Below the pieces are notes generated by a model. The model saw only the letters and a program-made list of their open reading frames with translations, ran no database searches and was not told the DNA's origin. DNA of 11,287 nucleotides, taken from NCBI GenBank assembly GCA_022360375.1, contig JAKSCW010000317.1, positions 1 through 11,287 of the forward strand. The letters are read 5' to 3'. Position numbers and translations under genes: made by a program. Below are positions 7,240 through 11,287 of this stretch, one piece after another. Source of the DNA: Balneolales bacterium. GTDB taxonomy: Bacteria; Bacteroidota; Rhodothermia; Balneolales; Balneolaceae. How positions within the stretch are numbered: position 1 is the stretch's first letter; every line of letters starts with the position of its first letter.

Positions 7240-8712
7240 TTACACGGAAAGCTTTTCTCTCAACTCCTGCCCAACACTAATTGCAGTAATCAGAATGGCT
7301 CCTACGAGAAATAAAACAATCGAGACCCCAATTTCTGAAAAATTTTGGTTAGTTAAAAAGGGTTTTACAAACAAAATGAGTGCTGTAAATATAACCACTC
7401 CAAGACTTTGCAAAACTCTGTAGGGTACCTTGTAAGCTCTTCTTGAATACCTATAAATAAGCATGGCCATAACAAAATAACTTAGCAATGTAGCTATTGC
7501 GGAACCCATGATTCCAATGAATGGTATCAGAACAGCATTTGCACTTATTGTTACAGCTGCTCCAATTAGTGTTATTTGAGCCAATCTTTTAGTTTGATTC
7601 TTTATAAATATTCCAGCTGAAAAATTTACATACCATCCCTGGAACCAATATGCAGCCAAAAGAACGGGAACCACTGACAATCCGGCCCAGTATTCTTCTC
7701 CTATAAGTGTAACATTCAAAACAGGGATTTTTATAGCTACGATCTGATTAATGAAAAGAGCAACAAAAAGAAAAAGAATGCCAGCAGCCCCATTAAAATA
7801 CCTGAATGCCTGTGCATAGAGCGCCGGAGCATCCTCATCATCAGATTTCCTCATAAAAAAAGGTTGCCATGCCATTCTATACATTTGAACCAGCAATAAC
7901 ATAAAAACAGCCAGTTTATAACAAGCGTTATAAATACCTACTAAATCATCAGCAGTAATTCCTGCTCCATATATCGACAATACCCTCTCCTGGGACATGC
8001 CTTTTATAAAGAAACGATCCAGCATTTCATTGATCACATGCCCGATTCCGGCTGGTATAAAAGGCAAACCAAATCCTAACGCTTGTTTTAGAAAACTCCG
8101 ATCCCACTCCCCTTTTAACATGCCCGCGGTTGCGGCAAAAATTAACAGTGCTGTGATCCCGGATGCCACCAAATTGCTAATAAACACAGCTTCTATTCCA
8201 TAGCTTAATCCCAGAATCAGGTAAAAATTCAAACTAAGATTAATAAGCACATTCCCGGTTTTTAAACCGGCAAACAACCAGGCTTTCCTTACAAACCGCA
8301 GTTCCGCAAAAGGGACGATACTAATTGTATCGAAGAACAGGATTCCCAGCATCATCCAAAAGACCGGACTTCCGTTTTCCAGTCCTAAGGTCGGGGTGAG
8401 CACCGGGTTTAATACCCAGAGCAGCAGAACCAGTAAGGCAGACGTACCAACTAAAAAAAGCTGAAGAGTTTTGAAATAGCCGGATGCATGTTCACGATCT
8501 TTTGCATAACGCAGGTAAGAAGATTCCATACCCATTGTGAAAATCACATTCAAAAATGCAATTGCCGCATAAACTAATCCCACAATACCATAAACTGCAG
8601 GATCAAAAACTCCGGTATAAAGCGGAACCAGGAGATAATTTATGAAGCGGGCAAAAACACTGCTTATGCCATAGATAAGAGTATCCGAAAAAAGTTCTTT
8701 TAGTTTACTCAA
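7240..8712 (-). CDS. MOP-superfamily polysaccharide flippase (Wzx/RfbX-like)
   Basis: 490 aa, very hydrophobic, with about 12-14 predicted transmembrane segments spread over its whole length. The N-terminus (LIYGISSVFARFINYLLVPL, residues 12-31, then TGVFDPAVYGIVGLVYA and GMESSYLRYA at 61-70) is the typical start of the polysaccharide-biosynthesis branch of the MOP exporters, which move lipid-linked oligosaccharides across the inner membrane. The central FGLPFIPAGIGHVINEMLDR region and the later helices fit the same family. The start is TTG at 8712, overlapping the aroQ stop by 8 bp (TTGAGTAA); no nearby in-frame ATG keeps the conserved first helix. No glycosyltransferases or polymerase lie beside it, so its substrate is unknown; a MurJ-like lipid II role is possible but less likely by sequence. 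Confidence 0.88.
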   Translation of the reverse strand: MSKLKELFSDTLIYGISSVFARFINYLLVPLYTGVFDPAVYGIVGLVYAAIAFLNVIFTMGMESSYLRYAKDREHASGYFKTLQLFLVGTSALLVLLLWVLNPVLTPTLGLENGSPVFWMMLGILFFDTISIVPFAELRFVRKAWLFAGLKTGNVLINLSLNFYLILGLSYGIEAVFISNLVASGITALLIFAATAGMLKGEWDRSFLKQALGFGLPFIPAGIGHVINEMLDRFFIKGMSQERVLSIYGAGITADDLVGIYNACYKLAVFMLLLVQMYRMAWQPFFMRKSDDEDAPALYAQAFRYFNGAAGILFLFVALFINQIVAIKIPVLNVTLIGEEYWAGLSVVPVLLAAYWFQGWYVNFSAGIFIKNQTKRLAQITLIGAAVTISANAVLIPFIGIMGSAIATLLSYFVMAMLIYRYSRRAYKVPYRVLQSLGVVIFTALILFVKPFLTNQNFSEIGVSIVLFLVGAILITAISVGQELREKLSV

Positions 8713-9142
8713 GATCTGTAGCTAACTGTTCTGCTGCCTGAATACCCAAAACATAACTATACTTTCCAAAGCCTGTAATTATTCCATTCATTACTTCACC
8801 TGTAAGAGATTTTTCACGGAATTCTTCCCGTGCGTGAATATTCGAAATATGTACTTCAACTTTTGGAAAAGTAATAGGTTCCAAAGCGTCACGGATAGCA
8901 ACAGATGTGTGGGTATAGGCACCAAAATTTGCTACCATTGCTTGTGTACCATCTTTCAATGCATTTTGAAGGCAATCGATGATTTCTCCTTCTATGTTGC
9001 TTTGGAAAAAAACGAGGTCATGATGCTTAAATTCATCAATCAAAAAATTATTTATTTCCTCGAGAGTTCCTGTTCCATACATATTCGGGTTGCGAGTACC
9101 AAGCAAATTCAGGTTTGGCCCGTTAATTACTAAAATCTTCAT
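8705..9142 (-). CDS. aroQ: 3-dehydroquinate dehydratase, type II
   Basis: 145 aa, the usual length of the dodecameric type II enzyme. It converts 3-dehydroquinate to 3-dehydroshikimate, step three of the shikimate pathway to aromatic amino acids. Seen: ILVINGPNLNLLGTRNP (3-19, with Asn10 and the lid Arg17), MYG with the catalytic Tyr22, FFQSNIEGEIID (45-56), NFGAYTHTSVAIRDAL (72-87, Asn72 and His78), VEVHISNIHAREEFR (95-109, Glu96, His98, Arg109) and ITGFGKYSYVLG. The first two motifs vary slightly from the common GREPxxYG and NPGAY. ATG 9142 overlaps the HIT stop by 4 bp (ATGA), with GAGG about 10 nt upstream as ribosome-binding site, so translation is probably coupled. It overlaps the downstream flippase by 8 bp. 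Confidence 0.97.
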   Translation of the reverse strand: MKILVINGPNLNLLGTRNPNMYGTGTLEEINNFLIDEFKHHDLVFFQSNIEGEIIDCLQNALKDGTQAMVANFGAYTHTSVAIRDALEPITFPKVEVHISNIHAREEFREKSLTGEVMNGIITGFGKYSYVLGIQAAEQLATDLE

Positions 9143-9537
9143 TTTTTAAACGCCTCACTTATTCTTTCCGCAAGTTCAATCATGCGTTCTTTGCTTACTT
9201 CTGCTTTCTTTCCTAACCCTACATGTTGCCCTTCATAATGGATTGGCACCAAATGGATATGCGCATGCGGAACTTCAAGCCCTTCTACAACCACTCCGGT
9301 TCTTATAGTATCAAGAGAAGCATCTATAGCCTTGGCAACTTTTTTTGCAAATATTATTAAAGATTTAAGAGTATCGTCTTCTAAGTTGAACAAATAATCT
9401 ACTTCCTGTTTAGGAACTACCAGGGTATGACCCTCCGAAACCGGGTTGATGTCCAAAAAAGCAAAATGATAATCATCTTCAGCAATTTTATAGCATGGAA
9501 TTTCACCCTGGATGATTTTTGTAAAGATTGAAGCCAT
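9139..9537 (-). CDS. HIT-family nucleotide-binding protein (HinT-like)
   Basis: 132 aa from ATG 9537. Opens with MASIFTKIIQGEIPCYKI, the classic HIT-family start, has FLDINPVSEGHTLVVPK (27-43, His37) and ends with the HIT triad HAHIHLVP (91-98: His91, His93, His95), where the middle histidines form the active site for hydrolysis of nucleoside phosphoramidates and similar nucleotide conjugates. Cytosolic homodimer in the family. The four-Cys zinc site of some HITs is not present (Cys15 only). The frame stays open upstream to 9582, but those 15 residues are not family-like and would overlap the promoter hexamers, so 9537 is preferred. First gene of the HIT-aroQ-flippase-NYN operon. Confidence 0.95.
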   Translation of the reverse strand: MASIFTKIIQGEIPCYKIAEDDYHFAFLDINPVSEGHTLVVPKQEVDYLFNLEDDTLKSLIIFAKKVAKAIDASLDTIRTGVVVEGLEVPHAHIHLVPIHYEGQHVGLGKKAEVSKERMIELAERISEAFKK

Positions 9538-9552
9538 GAAATGAAGCTTAAA

Positions 9553-9582
9553 ATTGTATCTTGGATTAAGATAGCATCTCAA
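9553..9582 (-). promoter_or_regulatory. candidate sigma70-like promoter of the HIT operon
   Basis: On the minus strand TTGAGA (9582-9577) and TACAAT (9558-9553) are 18 bp apart, with the HIT ATG 15 nt after the second hexamer. The leader would be only about 9 nt. Hexamers are reasonable matches to the classical consensus, but a Bacteroidota-like organism may use a different -7/-33 pattern. Confidence 0.4.
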
Positions 9583-9605
9583 TAACAGAATTCCATCTCT
9601 CCAAT

Positions 9606-10079
9606 ATGAAATCTATCAGCATTCTGCTTTTTGTTCTTTTAATAGCAAATAAAAGCTTAGCACAAGGTGCAGATATAATTGGTCCGACTACCCCGGAGCA
9701 GATTCAGTCAGAGCATCGGGTTTTTGATATCTATATGGATCGATACAACCCGGATAGCTCCGCAATAGAATTTCTTTCCGCAGTTGAAGACAGTATTTCC
9801 ATAAAAATATTATTCGGAACATGGTGCCACGATAGTAAGCGAGAAATTCCTGCTTTCATGAAAGTAATGGAGGTGGTTGATAACCAGGTTTTCAGTGTGG
9901 AATACATCGGAGTTTCAAGAGATAAGACCGATCCTGATGGGTATTACAACCTTTTGGGGTTGAAGTATACCCCAACTTTTATTATATATAAGGATAATTT
10001 TGAAGTTGGAAGGATAGTTGAAGAATCAGCAAAGAGTATTGAGGAAGATTTGGCACAAATTTTGCAATCCGGTTCCTAA
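9606..10079 (+). CDS. secreted thioredoxin-fold protein with a single active-site cysteine
   Basis: 157 aa. Residues 1-20 are a signal peptide (MKSISILLFVLLIANKSLAQ), so the protein acts in the periplasm or on the envelope. The thioredoxin-type core is seen in KILFGTWCHDSKREIPAF (67-84): the active-site turn is W-C-H-D-S, with Cys74 kept and the second Cys replaced by Ser77. YTPTFIIYKD (121-130) supplies the cis-proline loop (Pro123) and following strand. There are no other cysteines in the mature protein. A monothiol site cannot carry out ordinary intramolecular disulfide exchange, so a glutathione-like, mixed-disulfide or non-redox role is possible; this is inference. No ribosome-binding site is visible before ATG 9606. 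It is divergent from the HIT operon with 68 bp between starts and is followed by hairpins and tRNA-Lys. Confidence 0.85.
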   Translation: MKSISILLFVLLIANKSLAQGADIIGPTTPEQIQSEHRVFDIYMDRYNPDSSAIEFLSAVEDSISIKILFGTWCHDSKREIPAFMKVMEVVDNQVFSVEYIGVSRDKTDPDGYYNLLGLKYTPTFIIYKDNFEVGRIVEESAKSIEEDLAQILQSGS

Positions 10080-10094
10080 ACCGATTAGAAGCTT

Positions 10095-10116
10095 TTAATT
10101 CAAATTCATGAATTAA
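10095..10116. repeat. AT-rich inverted repeat after the thioredoxin-like gene
   Basis: TTAATTCA (10095-10102) and TGAATTAA (10109-10116) are perfect 8-bp arms with a 6-nt loop; inside lies a second, overlapping 12-bp palindrome AATTCATGAATT (10103-10114). The AATTCAT core also occurs twice in the nadK-mdh gap. There is no T-run, so termination would be weak. Confidence 0.5.
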
Positions 10117-10121
10117 TTGAG

Positions 10122-10148
10122 AAAGATAAGATGAAATCCCTTATCTTT
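10122..10148. repeat. 9-bp inverted repeat upstream of tRNA-Lys
   Basis: AAAGATAAG (10122-10130) and CTTATCTTT (10140-10148) are perfect 9-bp arms around a 9-nt loop, 13 nt before the tRNA. It may end the upstream transcript, or mark the tRNA control region; only three T follow, so a strong intrinsic terminator is unlikely. Confidence 0.55.
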
Positions 10149-10161
10149 GGCTTCTGTATCG

Positions 10162-10234
10162 GAACCGGTAGCTCAGTTGGTAGAGCAACTGCCTTTTAAG
10201 CCGTGGGTCGTGGGTTCGAGTCCCACCCGGTTCA
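10162..10234 (+). tRNA. tRNA-Lys (anticodon TTT)
   Basis: 73 nt fold by hand: acceptor GAACCGG (10162-10168) pairs fully with CCGGTTC (10227-10233), discriminator A at 10234; D stem GCTC/GAGC with loop AGTTGGTA; anticodon loop CTTTTAA with TTT at 10195-10197, which reads lysine; variable loop GGGTC; T stem GTGGG/CCCAC with loop TTCGAGT. The anticodon stem ACTGC/GCCGT has one T-C mismatch in the middle (10190 with 10202). The 3' CCA is not encoded (CGA follows), so it must be added by the nucleotidyltransferase. Confidence 0.96.
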
Positions 10235-10292
10235 CGATTTTTGAAATTTATTATATCCCCTAAAGAGTTCATATTGACTCTCTCTTGACCAG

Positions 10293-10324
10293 CCCTATTC
10301 GATTGATCTCGGATGGGGTTTTTT
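10293..10324 (+). terminator. intrinsic terminator after tRNA-Lys
   Basis: CCCTATTCG (10293-10301) pairs with CGGATGGGG (10310-10318) in a 9-bp stem that includes two G-T pairs, with an 8-nt loop, followed directly by six T (10319-10324). It lies 58 nt after the tRNA and most likely ends its transcript. Confidence 0.8.
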
Positions 10325-10772
10325 ATTTACAAACTTACCTTGCTTCCCCGGTACCTTGATCAATAAGAGTTCTTCTACCTACTTGAATCAACCATGTTAC
10401 TTCCTGAATTAAATGATTCTTTTTACACAGGTGTTGCCAATTCCGGGCAAAAAGTGCACAATTACTTAGTCTACAGTGTTGATGTTAATAAGGCACACCA
10501 CTTACGAAGCATCGCTTTGTGTAGCTTCTGATATGCGTGCAGCCTTTGTTCCAATTTTTCGATGCGCGTTTCCAGATTTCTACAACTCCATTATCGGCAG
10601 TTGCAAATTTTCCTTAAAGAGAAAAATGAATCGGAATATGAGATTTACCAGCCTGAATAAATATCATATCCCGGACTAAGAAAAACATAAGAACCAGGCA
10701 AGAGGAAGAAATATTCTCTAAAATTCATTCTTCGTCAGCTTTCGTTATTAATAAACATCAAATTACTGTATT
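10325..10772. other. gene-poor stretch between tRNA-Lys terminator and ftsB-like promoter
   Basis: No recognisable protein or known RNA family was found on either strand. A 67-codon frame at 10476-10679 has no family-like motif. A small hairpin ACGAAGC/GCTTTGT (10504-10520, one G-T pair, 3-nt loop) and a shorter one TTGCC/GGCAA near 10434-10455 are visible. The stretch could hold a small RNA, decayed coding sequence or plain spacer. Confidence 0.5.
10394..10660 (+). pseudogene. possible broken small ORF, one in-frame TGA
   Basis: Starting at ATG 10394 the frame runs 45 codons (MLLPELNDSFYTGVANSG...) to TGA at 10529-10531, then stays open in the same frame for another 42 codons to TAA 10658-10660, ending with a hydrophilic, helix-like tail (LQIFLKEKNESEYEIYQPE). 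Neither half is recognised. No ribosome-binding site is evident. It may be a decayed short gene or chance; no sign of selenocysteine machinery is in the window. Confidence 0.2.
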
Positions 10773-10801
10773 TTGAATTGCTGCTAAGTTAAAAATACAA
10801 T
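10773..10801 (+). promoter_or_regulatory. candidate sigma70-like promoter of the ftsB-like gene
   Basis: TTGAAT (10773-10778) and TACAAT (10796-10801) are 17 bp apart, the ideal spacing. The ATG at 10811 lies only 9 nt beyond the second hexamer, so the mRNA would be nearly leaderless, which fits the lack of a ribosome-binding site. The same TACAAT hexamer occurs before the HIT operon. Confidence 0.5.
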
Positions 10802-10810
10802 AAATCATCT

Positions 10811-11116
10811 ATGTACCTGGAAAACCTGAACCCACTACGTTGGAAAAAGTCTTTTCTGATGGCACTTTTAGGTGCATTTGTTTTTGTTTGGTTCGCTTTT
10901 ATTGATGTTTATAGCCTTAAAACGCGATGGGAGCTTCATCAGCAAAAGGATAAGCTCCATTCTAAAACCATGGAACTTGCTGCACAATCTGAGTTACTTG
11001 AAATAAAGTTGGAATCACTGGAAAATGACCCAACTCTTCTCGAAAAAATTGCGCGGGAAGAGTATGGCATGCGAAAACCTGGTGAAACGGTGTATAAGAT
11101 TACAGTTAAGGAATAG
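10811..11116 (+). CDS. ftsB: FtsB/DivIC-like septum formation protein
   Basis: 101 aa bitopic membrane protein. Residues 1-13 are a short cytoplasmic tail, 14-35 a transmembrane helix (SFLMALLGAFVFVWFAFIDV), about 38-72 a coiled coil rich in Leu, Lys and Glu, and 76-96 the family's conserved C-terminal motif LLEKIAREEYGMRKPGETVY, which in this family contacts the FtsL/FtsQ partners. The FtsQLB-type complex activates septal peptidoglycan synthesis at the division site. Length matches the family. The name ftsB versus divIC depends on lineage and cannot be fixed from this alone. The start ATG 10811 has no Shine-Dalgarno and follows a promoter-like site by 9 nt. A ROK kinase begins 57 nt after the stop. 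Confidence 0.85.
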   Translation: MYLENLNPLRWKKSFLMALLGAFVFVWFAFIDVYSLKTRWELHQQKDKLHSKTMELAAQSELLEIKLESLENDPTLLEKIAREEYGMRKPGETVYKITVKE

Positions 11117-11173
11117 TCTCCTTCCCATAGTTTCGGATATGATTTTAAAAATCCCTTTATCGTTACGGTTTAT

Positions 11174-11287
11174 ATGAAAGCAATTGCAATTGATCTGGGT
11201 GGTACAAACATTAAAGCTGCTGTAGTTGATAAAGAAAAAGGCATTATCGAGCAAACATCTACCCCAACCCATGCCGAACTTGGAAAA
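11174..11287 (+). CDS. ROK-family sugar kinase (glucokinase-like), C-terminus beyond window
   Basis: 38 codons are present to the right edge. MKAIAIDLGGTNIKAAVVD shows the N-terminal phosphate-binding motif DLGGTNIK of the ROK and actin-like ATPase fold, with family members being ATP-dependent glucokinases, N-acetylhexosamine kinases or, with an extra HTH, repressors. No N-terminal HTH is present, which favours a kinase. The substrate cannot be decided without the zinc-binding and sugar-binding motifs further on. Confidence 0.85.
   Translation, partial: MKAIAIDLGGTNIKAAVVDKEKGIIEQTSTPTHAELGK

Noticed and set aside
9538..9582. Longer HIT start at 9582 giving 15 more residues
   Set aside because: The extra residues are not family-like and cover the promoter hexamers; MASIFTKIIQGEIP at 9537 is the classic HIT start.
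10131..10199. Small ORF starting MKSLIFGFCIG that runs into tRNA-Lys
   Set aside because: It reads through the tRNA body and stops in the anticodon loop; the tRNA fold explains the sequence.
10205..10400. Integration site at the tRNA-Lys 3' end
   Set aside because: I looked for a direct repeat of the tRNA 3' end downstream and for an integrase, and found neither.
10476..10679. 67-codon plus-strand ORF as a real gene
   Set aside because: No motif, no ribosome-binding site, Cys- and Met-rich mixed composition, and it overlaps another equally unconvincing frame.
1..11287. CRISPR array, insertion sequence, prophage or defence cassette
   Set aside because: No regularly spaced repeats, transposase motifs, terminal inverted repeats or recognised defence genes were seen; most of the window is housekeeping genes.

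Overview
The window looks like ordinary chromosome from a Bacteroidota/Balneolota-type Gram-negative bacterium. The reasons are a TonB-dependent receptor with an N-terminal carboxypeptidase-regulatory-like domain, an AT-rich moderate-GC sequence, weak or absent Shine-Dalgarno sites before most first genes, and the protein types present. The phylum assignment is inference from style; no marker gene in the window settles it.

Layout. Positions 1-2081 (minus) hold a TonB-dependent outer-membrane receptor that is open all the way to the left edge and lacks its C-terminus. Upstream of it on the same strand is a membrane-anchored SGNH-hydrolase-like protein (2162-3115). Divergent from that, on the plus strand, come D-Ala-D-Ala ligase (3210-4400) and NAD kinase (4397-5272), which overlap by 4 bp, then malate dehydrogenase (5380-6336), which ends in a strong intrinsic terminator. 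Converging on that terminator is a four-gene minus-strand operon transcribed from about 9550 down to 6404: a HIT protein, type II 3-dehydroquinate dehydratase, a Wzx/MOP-type flippase, and a NYN-domain protein fused to a cold-shock-like domain. Its junctions are a 4-bp overlap, an 8-bp overlap and a 23-bp gap. Divergent from this operon is a secreted thioredoxin-fold protein with one active-site cysteine (9606-10079). Then follow two hairpins, a tRNA-Lys(TTT), an intrinsic terminator, about 450 bp without a convincing gene, an FtsB/DivIC-like division protein (10811-11116), and the first 38 codons of a ROK-family sugar kinase running off the right edge.

How the genes fit together. Most are housekeeping genes: cell-wall precursor (Ddl), cofactor supply (NadK), central carbon metabolism (Mdh, ROK kinase), the shikimate pathway (AroQ) and division (FtsB-like). 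Envelope functions recur: receptor, SGNH protein, flippase, periplasmic thioredoxin-like protein.

I found no CRISPR array, insertion sequence, phage gene or recognisable defence island. The most unusual item is the NYN plus cold-shock fusion, which has serines where the usual NYN SGDGDF-type aspartates sit. Second is the gene-poor stretch at 10325-10772, which holds a short ORF broken by one TGA. Third is a set of compact intergenic inverted and direct repeats.
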